A program made the translations under genes and the position numbers. Shown piece by piece: positions 1-8,052 of a DNA stretch of 23,739 bases. The DNA comes from PALSA-660 sp036508075 (GTDB lineage: Bacteria; Actinomycetota; Coriobacteriia; Anaerosomatales; PALSA-660). Location: contig DATCIA010000036.1 in the NCBI GenBank assembly GCA_036508075.1, positions 1 through 23,739 of the forward strand. Reading direction: 5' to 3'. Each line of letters begins with the position of its first letter. The stretch's first letter is position 1. Under the pieces are notes generated by a model, which made no database searches, was not told the origin of the DNA, and was given only the letters and a program-made list of their open reading frames with translations.

Positions 1-204
1 GGTGCGCGAACCGAGCCGGGACGCCGTCACCACGATGAGCTGCCGCGAGTCGCCGGTGAAGGCCATGTGCGAGGGGATCGGCGTCGCTGTCGCGACCGGC
101 GGCGCCGCCAGGATGAGTGCGAGCGTCGCCGCGAGAAGGCATAGCGCGAGAGACACCCGGGTCGTGGGGCGCAAGGTCGCGTATGGCCGAACGGCCAGAG
201 CCAC
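1..204 (-). CDS. Secreted protein, N-terminal fragment (possibly L,D-transpeptidase-like)
   Basis: Only the first 68 residues are inside the window; the gene runs off the left edge with no stop. I chose the GTG at 204 because a purine-rich GAGAGG lies about 6 nt upstream and the frame has no ATG before the mature region. The product begins with a basic stretch, then a hydrophobic core (LALCLLAATLALILAA, about residues 19-34) and a likely signal-peptidase site near ATA-TP (residues 39-42). It is therefore probably exported. The first mature residues (MAFTGDSRQLIVVTAS) resemble the region preceding YkuD domains in some secreted L,D-transpeptidases, but the catalytic part is not visible, so this is a weak guess. 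It follows the selenoprotein gene by 71 bp on the same strand and may be co-transcribed with it. Confidence 0.55.
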   Translation of the reverse strand, partial: MALAVRPYATLRPTTRVSLALCLLAATLALILAAPPVATATPIPSHMAFTGDSRQLIVVTASRLGSRT

Positions 205-275
205 GTTCAGCCTCTCGTGACGGAGGATCTGCAGCCCGAGTATGCGCCGACGGGCGCGCCTGTGCGCGCGGCGCG

Positions 276-989
276 CTACTTCAAGGCGTCGAGCCGCTGC
301 CGCAGGGTCGCCTCGTCGGTACCGCCAACGATCGCCGAACCGGACACGCTCCCGTCGGCGTTCACGAACATGAACGTCGGGACGTACTGCACGCCGAACT
401 GCTGCGCGAGCGCGTCACCGACCGCATCGCCGCTGTCCTGGTAGACCCTGAACTCGACCTTGCCCGCGTACTCGTTCTTGAGCCTCTCGACCAGAGGCTT
501 CATCTCGATGCAGGTGGGTCAAGTGCTGGTCGAGAACTCGATGTAGAGCGGCTTGCCGGCCGTCTTGACCGTTCCGGTGCCGGCAGGTGCGGCCGCTGCG
601 GCCTTGCCTCCCACGAGCTCGCCGGTCCACGTCACGACGCCACCGGTGAGGTCATAGACCTTGCGGAAGCCGGCGCCCGCCAGGTACGCGGCGGCGTCGG
701 CCGAGCGCGCGCCGGTGGCGCAGTACACGACGACGGGCACGTTCTTGTCCCAGCCGGCCGAGGCCTGCTGGATCTGATCCACCGGGACGTTGACCGCCGA
801 GGCGATGTGCCCTCCCTCGAACTCGGGAGGCGTGCGCACGTCGACGATCGAGGCTCCCGAGGCCTGCAACTTCAGCAGCTCGGCACCGTCGATGCCCTTG
901 TTAACGGTCTGGTTGGAAGTGAGCAGCACGACCAGCACGACGACCGCGACCGCGGTGACGGCGAGCCATACCGGGAGCTTCTTGTTCAT
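276..989 (-). CDS. Rhodanese-thioredoxin fusion selenoprotein (in-frame TGA read as Sec)
   Basis: One reading frame runs from ATG 989 to the stop at 276-278, interrupted only by a TGA at 521-519. ATG 989 has GGAGGA 4 nt upstream. Read through, the protein has 237 residues. Residues 5-24 form a membrane anchor or signal segment. Residues 30-125 form a rhodanese domain with catalytic Cys90 in the loop CATGARS and the typical DVRTPPEFEGGHI motif. An Ala/Gly linker follows, then a thioredoxin-like domain from about 145. The TGA is codon 157, and the motif reads S-T-S-T-U-P-T-C with resolving Cys160, followed by IEMKPLVERL and a VPTF cis-proline loop. The TGA thus replaces the first Cys of a CPTC motif, and a SECIS-like hairpin follows it. 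A role in extracytoplasmic persulfide or disulfide chemistry is inferred. The alternatives are a TGC-to-TGA sequencing error or a nonsense mutation. Upstream is DUF2892, a common rhodanese partner. Confidence 0.85.
481..499 (-). promoter_or_regulatory. Putative bacterial SECIS hairpin
   Basis: On the mRNA strand the 7-nt arms AGCCUCU and AGAGGCU pair perfectly around the loop GGUCG. The hairpin starts 19 nt after the UGA at 521-519, and the loop guanines lie 27-28 nt after it. Bacterial SECIS elements are coding-region hairpins just downstream of UGA with G, often GGU, at the start of the apical loop; the E. coli fdhF loop also contains GGUC. The position and loop therefore fit a SelB-binding element. 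A folding or bSECISearch run was not possible here. Confidence 0.75.
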
Positions 990-1039
990 CGGTCCTCCAT
1001 TGGCGATGCCTGGAGCGACTTGCGCGCCAAACACTCGCA

Positions 1040-1067
1040 ACTATACCCCCATGGGTATGTCAGTCAA
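1040..1067 (-). promoter_or_regulatory. Promoter with CsoR/CstR-like operator upstream of the selenoprotein gene
   Basis: Reading the minus strand, a -35 box TTGACT (1067-1062) and a -10 box TATAGT (1045-1040) are separated by 16 bp. The dyad ATACCC-N4-GGGTAT (1043-1058) fills the spacer and overlaps the -10 box. Transcription would begin near 1033, leaving a leader of about 44 nt before ATG 989. The dyad resembles operators of the DUF156 repressor family (CsoR, RcnR, FrmR, CstR), of which CstR is known to control rhodanese-type sulfurtransferases in response to persulfide. The regulator gene is not in the window, so its identity is inferred. Confidence 0.7.
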
Positions 1068-1072
1068 GCCTG

Positions 1073-1279
1073 TCAGGGCTTCCTCACGGTGCTGATGCCA
1101 CAGACCTTATAGACATGGCAGAAGCCGATCGAGCCGCTGAAGACCAGCAGCGCACCGACCAGATCGAGCACCACCCCGGTCAGACCGCGTACGACGATCA
1201 GACCGATCCCGAGCAGTGCGACGCCGAGGACGACTCGCACGACGCGGTCCACGGGGCCGAGGTTCGCTTCTCTTCTCAT
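1073..1279 (-). CDS. DUF2892 (YgaP-type) small membrane protein
   Basis: This 68-residue protein has the pattern of the DUF2892 family. It starts with a polar segment (MRREANLGPVDRVVRVVLG), has two hydrophobic stretches covering roughly residues 15-32 and 33-52, and ends with a short tail containing Cys54 and Cys60 (FCHVYKVCGISTVRKP). The same domain forms the membrane anchor of rhodanese proteins such as YgaP, and here it precedes a rhodanese-containing gene, so a joint role at the membrane is likely. Its ATG at 1279 overlaps the stop of the upstream glycosyltransferase by 4 bp (ATGA), implying translational coupling. The family's own biochemical activity is not established. Confidence 0.85.
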   Translation of the reverse strand: MRREANLGPVDRVVRVVLGVALLGIGLIVVRGLTGVVLDLVGALLVFSGSIGFCHVYKVCGISTVRKP

Positions 1280-2472
1280 CGGGCGACTCCTTCGGCTCGA
1301 GACTCCAACAACGCCATCACCGCGTCGGCGATGTCGCGCGACGCATCGGGGCGCCCCATCGCGCGCATCCGCGCTGACATCGCCTCGGACACGCCATCGG
1401 GGAAGCGCAGCCAGACCTCGACCAGCGCCGCGGCATGTCTGGGCCGCGGTTCATAGACGGCGCCTCCATGGCGCTCGGCCCAGCCGACGTTGAACTCCTC
1501 CTGCCCGGGGACGAAGCCGGTGAGAAGCGTCGGCACACCGAGGCAGGCGGCCTCGGCGATGGTCCCGGGACCCGCCTTCGTGAGCAGCACGTCCGCCGCG
1601 GCCATCCAGTCGGCCACGCGGTCGGTGAGCCCGAGGACGGTGACGGGCAGCGGCCACTCCGTTCCGGCGAGACGCTTGCGCAGGCGCTCGTTGCCGCCGG
1701 CGATCACGGCCATCTGCGCGGGCACGCCACCGACAGCCAGCCGCTTGGCGACCGCGTCGGCCATCCTGCCGACCCGGCCCATCCCCGCGCCGCCGCCCAT
1801 GATGAGCACGAGCGGGAGGTCCGGCTCGACTCCCAGCACACGCCGCGCCTCGACCTCGTCCCTGTCCTTGGCTTCCACGAACGCGCGCCGGATCGGCAAT
1901 CCCGTGGCGATGACGCGTCCCGGCCGCATGCCGGCCTCGATCGCCAGAAGGCGGATGTCCTCATCGGCCACACAGCACAGATCGACCCGTCTGGTGAACC
2001 AGGAGACCGGCGGCACCCCTCCGTCGACGCAGACCGTGACGAACGGAGCCGCGCAGCGGACCGAGCGCATCGCCCGCAGGGGCACCGCGTTGAGCAGCCC
2101 ATGGACGCTGATCACCAGGTCGGGACGCGTGTCCGTGATGGCCTTCGCGATGTCCTTGCGCAGCAGCTCGTAGGCGCCCTGCTCCAGGAGCCGGTCACCG
2201 ATGCGGGTCTGGACGACGTTGTACGCGAGGCGGTACAGGTCGGGAGCGATCGCCACGACCGGAGCGTAGGAGTCCGAAACGTGGTTGAACGGGAACGGGG
2301 CGTGTTCGTCGAGCACGTTGAGGAGCGTCACGAGCGCCCGCCCCTCGAAGGCCTCCTCGAGGCTCTGCGCTGATGCGGCGTGCCCGCCTCCCGCGTTCGT
2401 CATCATGATGGTGATCCGCGGGAGCCCCGGTGCCGCCGGAGCGGCCGGCGCGATGCCGGGCCGCGGGCTCAC
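1276..2472 (-). CDS. MGDG synthase/UgtP-like glycosyltransferase (GT28 type)
   Basis: The protein of 398 residues has the two-domain GT-B layout of monogalactosyldiacylglycerol synthase and processive diacylglycerol glucosyltransferases. The N-terminal domain opens with the acceptor-side loop TNAGGGHAASAQSLEEAF. The C-terminal domain has a nucleotide-sugar site with LIMGGGAGMGRVG and the donor motif LLTKAGPGTIAEAACLGVP, then GQEEFN. It probably transfers a hexose from a nucleotide sugar to a lipid acceptor at the inner face of the membrane; the exact sugar and lipid cannot be read. I use the GTG at 2472 rather than an upstream ATG at 2544, because it overlaps the GT2 stop as GTGA and has GGAGG 7 nt before it. 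The neighbouring GT2 and DedA genes support a role in envelope lipids or glycolipids. Confidence 0.85.
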   Translation of the reverse strand: MSPRPGIAPAAPAAPGLPRITIMMTNAGGGHAASAQSLEEAFEGRALVTLLNVLDEHAPFPFNHVSDSYAPVVAIAPDLYRLAYNVVQTRIGDRLLEQGAYELLRKDIAKAITDTRPDLVISVHGLLNAVPLRAMRSVRCAAPFVTVCVDGGVPPVSWFTRRVDLCCVADEDIRLLAIEAGMRPGRVIATGLPIRRAFVEAKDRDEVEARRVLGVEPDLPLVLIMGGGAGMGRVGRMADAVAKRLAVGGVPAQMAVIAGGNERLRKRLAGTEWPLPVTVLGLTDRVADWMAAADVLLTKAGPGTIAEAACLGVPTLLTGFVPGQEEFNVGWAERHGGAVYEPRPRHAAALVEVWLRFPDGVSEAMSARMRAMGRPDASRDIADAVMALLESRAEGVAR

Positions 2473-3992
2473 AGCTCGGCCTCCGGAGTCGACTCCCCGA
2501 CCGCACGCGCTCCGGAGCGCACCTTCTTGGGCGTGACCTTCCACTCAAGGGGCAGCCCGAGCGCGAGCTTCGTCTGAGCGTCGAGCGCGGGGAGCACGCC
2601 GAACGCGATGCCGGCCACGGGGAGCAGCGCCCACATCTTCAGAGTCTCGATGACCGCCCAACCGGGGCGACGATCGGGCGGCGGGAATCTCAGCAGGTCG
2701 ACGACCATCGCCGCGATCATCACGCCGGTGGACACCGTGAACAGTCCCGTGACGACGGCCGGGAGCAGCTCGGCGCCCGGCGTGCGGATGAACAGCGGAA
2801 CGAACGACAACGTCGCCGCCATGCCGAAGCCCACGACGGGTAGCACGTGGTCGTGAAGCACCTGCGCGAAGCGGAACCACACGTACCCGGCGGTCCTGCC
2901 GCTCAGCAGCTGCTCGGTGAGGAAACCCGTGTCCGTCGCGCCCCACGCGTGCCGCCGCAACTGGACGTAGCGGTTGCGGAGCATCGACAGCCACGTGGAG
3001 CCCTCGGCGGAGTCCAGCCACAGTGGCAGGTAGACAGGAACCACCGAGACGTCTCCCGATCGCTGCACCATGTAGTCGAGGTAGATGTGCCAGTCCTCGG
3101 CGATGACCGCCGGATCCCACCACTCGCACTCCTCGGCGAGCCGCAGACTCATCGTGTAGGTGGAGATCGGCAGCGGGTCGTAGCCGGGGAGCGCGAGCTC
3201 CCCGAGCATGTAGAGCTGGGTCAACCGCGCGGTGAAGCGCACCGGCGCGGGGACCTGCCACATGTTGCTGTAGTAGAACAGCGGCGCCTGCCAGAAGCGG
3301 GTGTAGCGGCGCCCGTCGCGGGCGAAGAGCTCCGCCACGGCCGCAAAGTAGCTCCTGTCGAGCACGGAGTCGGCATCGCAGGCGGTCAGCGTGACCCTTG
3401 AGGGGTCGACGCCCATCGCCGCAAGCTCCCCGCGCGCCTCCCGAGCCGCCCACGTCATGTTCGCGGCCTTGCAGGCCAGCTCCCCGGGGAGGCCCCCCGG
3501 ATGCATCGTCACGAGCACGCGCGCGAACGCGCCCGCGTACTCGCCGGCGAGCAGGTCGCCCTTCGCGCGCGAGTCGTGCTCCCGCTCCTCCATGGCGAGC
3601 ACGACGACGAGGCGCCGCGCGGCGTCGTGCTGTGCGGCGAGCCCGTCGAGCGTCCGGCGCAGGATGGGGACCGGCTCGGTGTGGTTCGGGACGAGCACGA
3701 CATGCCACACGTCCGCGGGCGCGATGCCGTCCGCGCCGGGAACGTCCCGATCCTCTGCCCAGTCCCATAGCCCCCACTCGCGGCAGCGCCGCTCGCCGAT
3801 GACGTATAGGACGAAGTGGAGCGTCATCCACACAAGGAAGTAGGCGAAGGCGACGACGGAGACCCACATCCACTGCAGCGGGAACAGCGCGAGTCCGAGG
3901 GCCGTCGCGAGTACGACCGCCCATGAGAGGGCCGCCGGGATCACGTTGCCTAGGCGGGTCCGTCGACTCTGGACCCGGGTGGATGGTGTCAC
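2469..3992 (-). CDS. Membrane glycosyltransferase family 2
   Basis: This 507-residue protein has N-terminal membrane segments (about 20-70), a GT2 catalytic core and at least three C-terminal membrane segments (about 375-470). Visible core motifs are VLVPNHTEPVPILRRTLDGL at the start, the metal/donor DxD-type motif TACDADSVLD, the acceptor-base motif EDWHIYLDYM and the QLRRHAWG (QxxRW-like) motif before the C-terminal helices. This is the architecture of processive or polyprenol/lipid-linked transferases. The substrate is unknown. Translation starts at GTG 3992 preceded by AAGGGG. Its stop overlaps the next glycosyltransferase start, so the two enzymes are very likely made together and may act in sequence. 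Confidence 0.88.
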   Translation of the reverse strand: MTPSTRVQSRRTRLGNVIPAALSWAVVLATALGLALFPLQWMWVSVVAFAYFLVWMTLHFVLYVIGERRCREWGLWDWAEDRDVPGADGIAPADVWHVVLVPNHTEPVPILRRTLDGLAAQHDAARRLVVVLAMEEREHDSRAKGDLLAGEYAGAFARVLVTMHPGGLPGELACKAANMTWAAREARGELAAMGVDPSRVTLTACDADSVLDRSYFAAVAELFARDGRRYTRFWQAPLFYYSNMWQVPAPVRFTARLTQLYMLGELALPGYDPLPISTYTMSLRLAEECEWWDPAVIAEDWHIYLDYMVQRSGDVSVVPVYLPLWLDSAEGSTWLSMLRNRYVQLRRHAWGATDTGFLTEQLLSGRTAGYVWFRFAQVLHDHVLPVVGFGMAATLSFVPLFIRTPGAELLPAVVTGLFTVSTGVMIAAMVVDLLRFPPPDRRPGWAVIETLKMWALLPVAGIAFGVLPALDAQTKLALGLPLEWKVTPKKVRSGARAVGESTPEAEL

Positions 3993-4080
3993 GCAGACCC
4001 CTTCAGAGACTCAGTTGCAGCAACGATGATGCCCGAGGAGCGGCCCTCCGGTCGAGAACCACACAGAAACACCGCACCGC

Positions 4081-4743
<663 letters not shown>

Positions 4744-4956
4744 CGGGAGTCCTGCCGTGTGAGGTGGGCATCGCCGTGCGAACGCCTGCGCGTGGAACGT
4801 AGCACGTAGGCCGCCAAGTCGACACGCCCGTGCGAACGGAGCGTCGCATGCGGGCGACCCCCGGCGACCCGCGCAGGATACCCCGACCTCTTGACCGACG
4901 CGCGCCTCGGGCGCAGATTCGTGACATCACGTGCCGTCGAGGTGAGGGGGCCGACC

Positions 4957-5454
4957 GTGGCAAGACCGACCAAGTACGCGTCGCTCATCTGCGCGATCCT
5001 GTCCGTCATCGCGGTGATAGGGGTCATCGCCGGCCTCGCGATGAAGAGCCCGATGGCGATCCTGATCGCGGTCACCCCGAGCGTCGGCTACGAGGTCTAC
5101 CGCACCGAGGGCGAGTCCACGATCTGGGCATCGTGGGTGATGGCGGGCGTGCTGGTGCTTGAGTTCATCCTCGTGATCTTCAACATCGGCTTCGACGTGG
5201 CGAGCTTCCTCGGCGCGAGCGCCCAGACGGTCGCCGGCTACACCGTCCCGCTCGGCGACATCCGGATCGTCGGACCGGCGCTGATGGCGGTCCTGGCGAT
5301 CATCCTCATCGTGCGGACCCGCGGCGTGTACACGCGTTGGCTCGCGGCCAACATCATCGTATGTGTGCTGGCGCTGACCTACGTGCTCGACCCGAACGTG
5401 TTCGCGCAGCTGCTCCGCCAAGGCGTCCAGGCGGGCATGAACCAGATCAACTAG
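4957..5454 (+). CDS. Hypothetical multi-pass membrane protein
   Basis: I do not recognise the family. The GTG at 4957 is preferred over an in-frame ATG at 4891, because GAGGGGG lies 6 nt upstream and the protein then begins with a short basic end (ARPTKYAS) followed directly by a membrane helix. The 165 residues contain about five hydrophobic segments (near 8-28, 29-45, 60-80, 110-125 and 132-148). The one clearly polar loop is YEVYRTEGESTIW around residue 47. It is transcribed divergently from dedA across 213 bp and is followed by a strong stem-loop, so it is probably a single-gene unit. Confidence 0.75.
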   Translation: MARPTKYASLICAILSVIAVIGVIAGLAMKSPMAILIAVTPSVGYEVYRTEGESTIWASWVMAGVLVLEFILVIFNIGFDVASFLGASAQTVAGYTVPLGDIRIVGPALMAVLAIILIVRTRGVYTRWLAANIIVCVLALTYVLDPNVFAQLLRQGVQAGMNQIN

Positions 5455-5473
5455 ACCCGGTCGGCGACCGTCT

Positions 5474-5525
5474 CGGGGCGGGAGGGCACCGCGCGCGTCG
5501 TCCGCGCCGGCACCCTCCCGCCCCG
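5474..5525 (+). terminator. Stem-loop after the membrane protein gene
   Basis: Arms of 13 nt (CGGGGCGGGAGGG at 5474-5486 and its exact complement at 5513-5525) surround a 26-nt GC-rich loop 20 bp after the stop at 5454. There is no clear T-run afterwards, so it may be a weak intrinsic terminator or an RNA-stabilising hairpin rather than a canonical terminator. Confidence 0.6.
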
Positions 5526-5581
5526 CATCGGGTATACCTAGGAGTCGAACGTCGCATCCCATCGCCAGGAAGGTGGCCACC

Positions 5582-6589
5582 GTGCCCCGTGTCCTTGAAC
5601 CCCTCGCAGGCAAGCTCGCCCTCAAGAACCGCCTCGTGATGCCGCCCATGGCGACGTCGAAGGCGAACCCCGACGGAAGCGTCAGCCCCGCACTCCTCGA
5701 GTACTACGACGAGAAGTCGCGCGGAGGGGCGCTCGGTCTGGTTATCACCGAGCACTGCTACATCACGCAGCAGGGCAAGAACCGCGCGGGGCAGCCTTCG
5801 GTCGCGGACGACGGGATGATCGAGGGCCTGAGCGGACTCGCCGCGACCTTCCACGGTAACGGGTCGAAGGCCGTGATGCAGATCAACCACTCGGGGGCCG
5901 CGAGCGACCCGGCGGCCACGGGGCTCGAGGTTGTCTCGGCTTCCGCGGTGCAGATTCCCGGGCGCCCGAACGAGACGCCCCGCGCGCTCACACACGCCGA
6001 GATCGACGCCATCGTGGGGGAGTTCGCGGCGGCGGCGCGACGCGTGAAGGCGGCCGGGTTCGACGGCGTGGAGATCCACGCGGCGCACGGCTACCTGCTC
6101 AACCAGTTCTTCTCGCCGCTCACCAACGCGCGCACCGACGCGTACGGGGGCGAAGTCGGCGGCCGGATCAGGTTGCATCTGGAGGTGATCGCAGCCGTGC
6201 GCGAAGCCGTCGGCGAGGAGTTCCCGCTGCTTCTGCGCCTCGGCGCGTGCGACTACATGGAGGGCGGCAGCAGCATCGAGGACAGCGTGATTGCGGCAGC
6301 CGAGTTCGAGCGGGCCGGCGTCGATGTCCTCGACATCACCGGCGGACTCTGCGGCTACATCAGGCCGGACCATAGCGAGCCCGGCTACTTCGCCGAGCTG
6401 TCGCGGGCGATCAAGGCCGTCGTGTCCATCCCGGTGATCCTCACGGGCGGCGTCACCGAAGTCGAGGACGCCGAGCGGCTGCTTGAAGAGGGCGCGGCCG
6501 ACCTTGTCGGCGTTGGCCGGGCGATGCTGAAGGACTCCGAGTGGGCGCAGAAGGGGGTCGCCTCGCTGGAGGAGGGAGGCAGGCCGTGA
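5582..6589 (+). CDS. NADH:flavin oxidoreductase, Old Yellow Enzyme family
   Basis: The 335-residue protein is a single-domain FMN-dependent TIM barrel of normal OYE/YqjM length, without the iron-sulfur and second flavin domains of 2,4-dienoyl-CoA reductase. Visible motifs are KNRLVMPPMAT at strand 1, MQINHSG (about 99-104), the substrate-binding pair His166 and His169 in HAAHGYLLNQF, the family signature SPLTNARTDAYGG, and the phosphate-binding loop ILTGGV followed by DLVGVGRAML. It would reduce activated C=C bonds with NAD(P)H; the physiological substrate is not evident. GTG 5582 is chosen because AGGAAGG sits 8 nt before it; GTG 5573 is also in frame but overlaps that site. The stop overlaps the next start, so it is co-translated with the MalY-like lyase. 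Confidence 0.9.
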   Translation: MPRVLEPLAGKLALKNRLVMPPMATSKANPDGSVSPALLEYYDEKSRGGALGLVITEHCYITQQGKNRAGQPSVADDGMIEGLSGLAATFHGNGSKAVMQINHSGAASDPAATGLEVVSASAVQIPGRPNETPRALTHAEIDAIVGEFAAAARRVKAAGFDGVEIHAAHGYLLNQFFSPLTNARTDAYGGEVGGRIRLHLEVIAAVREAVGEEFPLLLRLGACDYMEGGSSIEDSVIAAAEFERAGVDVLDITGGLCGYIRPDHSEPGYFAELSRAIKAVVSIPVILTGGVTEVEDAERLLEEGAADLVGVGRAMLKDSEWAQKGVASLEEGGRP

Positions 6590-7731
6590 CACACGAGACG
6601 GACCTGGCGCGGCTGCGCTCGCTCACCTGCATCAAGTGGAACCACTATCCCGACGACGTGCTGCCGGCGTGGGTGGCGGACATGGATCTGCCGCCGGCCC
6701 CGGTGGTCGTCGACGCGGTCCGCGCGCTGCTCGACCGCGGAGACCTCGGCTACAACTTCGCCGCGGCGTCCCGTATCCCCGAGGTCTTCGTTCGGCGCCA
6801 GCAGAGGCGCTTCGGATGGTCGCCGGACGTCGAGAGCACCAGGTTGTTCTGCGACGTGCTGCAGGCCGTCGAGCTCGCGCTTTGGGCGCACACGAAGCCG
6901 GGCGACGGCGTGGTACTTCTGACTCCCGTCTACCACCCCTTCTACGCCGCGATCGAGACGGCGAAGTGCCGGCTCGTGGACGTACCGCTCGAGGGCCCGG
7001 CGTGGGAACTCGACGCCGAGCGCCTCGAGGCTGCGATCGACACGACCACGCGTGTGCTGCTGCTGTGCAACCCGCACAACCCGACCGGGCACGCGCTGCG
7101 CGCCGAGGAGCTTCGGGCTCTGGCCGACGTCGCGGAGCGGCACGACCTTCTGGTCATCAGCGACGAGATCTGGAGCGACCTGGTCTTCGCTCCGGCGCGT
7201 CACATCCCGTTCGCATCGGTCTCGCCCGAGGCCGCCGCGCGCACGGTGACGATCACCGCCGCCAGCAAGGCCTTCAACCTCGCGGGCATGTGCTGCGCCG
7301 TCGGCCACCTCGGGCACGAGGGCGTCGCGGCGGCGGTCAAGGCGCTCCCCCGTCACCTGCTCGGCGCGGTCAGCTCGCCGGGGGCCGAAGCCACGCTGGC
7401 CGCCTGGACGCTCGGTGACGAGTGGCTTGACGCGACGAAGGCGTACCTGCAGGTCAACCGCGACCGCCTGGCCGCCCGGCTCGCGCAGGAGCTGCCGGAG
7501 GTCGGGCTCGACGTCCCCGACGCGACCTACCTCGCGTGGCTCGACTTCCGGGCGCTCGCCCTGGGCGACGACCCGGCCGCCGTGCTGCTCGAGAAGGCCC
7601 GCGTCGGGCTCTCGCCGGGCCTTCAGTTCGGAAGCGCCGGCGCGGGGTTCGCGCGGCTCAACTTCGCGACCACGACGGAGCTGCTCGACGAGATCATCGA
7701 CCGCATCGTGAGATCGGTCCGGGAGAGCTAG
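6586..7731 (+). CDS. MalY/PatB-type PLP C-S lyase (aminotransferase class I/II fold)
   Basis: This 381-residue fold-type I PLP enzyme starts with the MalY/PatB hallmark KWNHYPDDVLPAWVADMD. It has TPVYHPFY, CNPHNPTG, SDEIWSDLVF with the PLP-ring Asp193, and the Schiff-base Lys228 in TAASKAFNLAG. A late RLNF supplies the carboxylate-binding arginine. MalY/PatB proteins cleave cystathionine or other cysteine S-conjugates to a thiol, pyruvate and ammonia; some act as aminotransferases. The GTG at 6586 overlaps the OYE stop (GTGA) and is preceded by GGAGGGAGG. The pairing with an ene-reductase suggests a common catabolic or detoxification unit, but no substrate can be named. It could also be a plain aminotransferase. 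Confidence 0.88.
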   Translation: MTHETDLARLRSLTCIKWNHYPDDVLPAWVADMDLPPAPVVVDAVRALLDRGDLGYNFAAASRIPEVFVRRQQRRFGWSPDVESTRLFCDVLQAVELALWAHTKPGDGVVLLTPVYHPFYAAIETAKCRLVDVPLEGPAWELDAERLEAAIDTTTRVLLLCNPHNPTGHALRAEELRALADVAERHDLLVISDEIWSDLVFAPARHIPFASVSPEAAARTVTITAASKAFNLAGMCCAVGHLGHEGVAAAVKALPRHLLGAVSSPGAEATLAAWTLGDEWLDATKAYLQVNRDRLAARLAQELPEVGLDVPDATYLAWLDFRALALGDDPAAVLLEKARVGLSPGLQFGSAGAGFARLNFATTTELLDEIIDRIVRSVRES

Positions 7732-7800
7732 CCACTCGAGGGGTCAGCCGGGTACATACCGAGACGGCAGGCACACCCGACCGGAAGGGAGGCGAGTGCG

Positions 7801-8001
7801 ATGCCCAACGAAGCACACGAGCTTCGTCACTGGCCGTTCACCGACGAGGCCCTCGCGGGGGATGCGGCGAAGTCACTGCGCTCGGCCCTCGAGCGCAAGG
7901 ACGCGCAGGCATCCGCACAGGTCCAGCGCAAGGAACTTGCGCGCACCAACCGCCTGATCGTGGGCGGCAGGGCCCACAAGAAGCAGCACGGTCTGAGCTG
8001 A
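7801..8001 (+). CDS. Small hypothetical protein (66 aa)
   Basis: The ATG at 7801 has a strong ribosome site (AAGGGAGG, about 8 nt upstream), which supports a real gene despite its size. The product is soluble, with no membrane segment or cysteine. The middle is helical and charged (residues about 16-50, rich in Ala, Lys, Glu and Gln) and the C-terminus is basic (GGRAHKKQHGLS). I do not recognise a family. It lies 69 bp after the MalY-like gene on the same strand and faces the degV gene, so it may be the last gene of the OYE-malY unit. No function is proposed. Confidence 0.65.
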   Translation: MPNEAHELRHWPFTDEALAGDAAKSLRSALERKDAQASAQVQRKELARTNRLIVGGRAHKKQHGLS

Positions 8002-8052
8002 CCCTATCATCAGAGCGAGCGCGGAGACGCGCGGCGGCGTTGTGGCTGCGCC

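Noticed and set aside
276..503. Separate thioredoxin gene starting at ATG 503
   Set aside because: It would lack the first redox cysteine and the first strand of the fold and has no ribosome site; read-through of the TGA as Sec explains it better.
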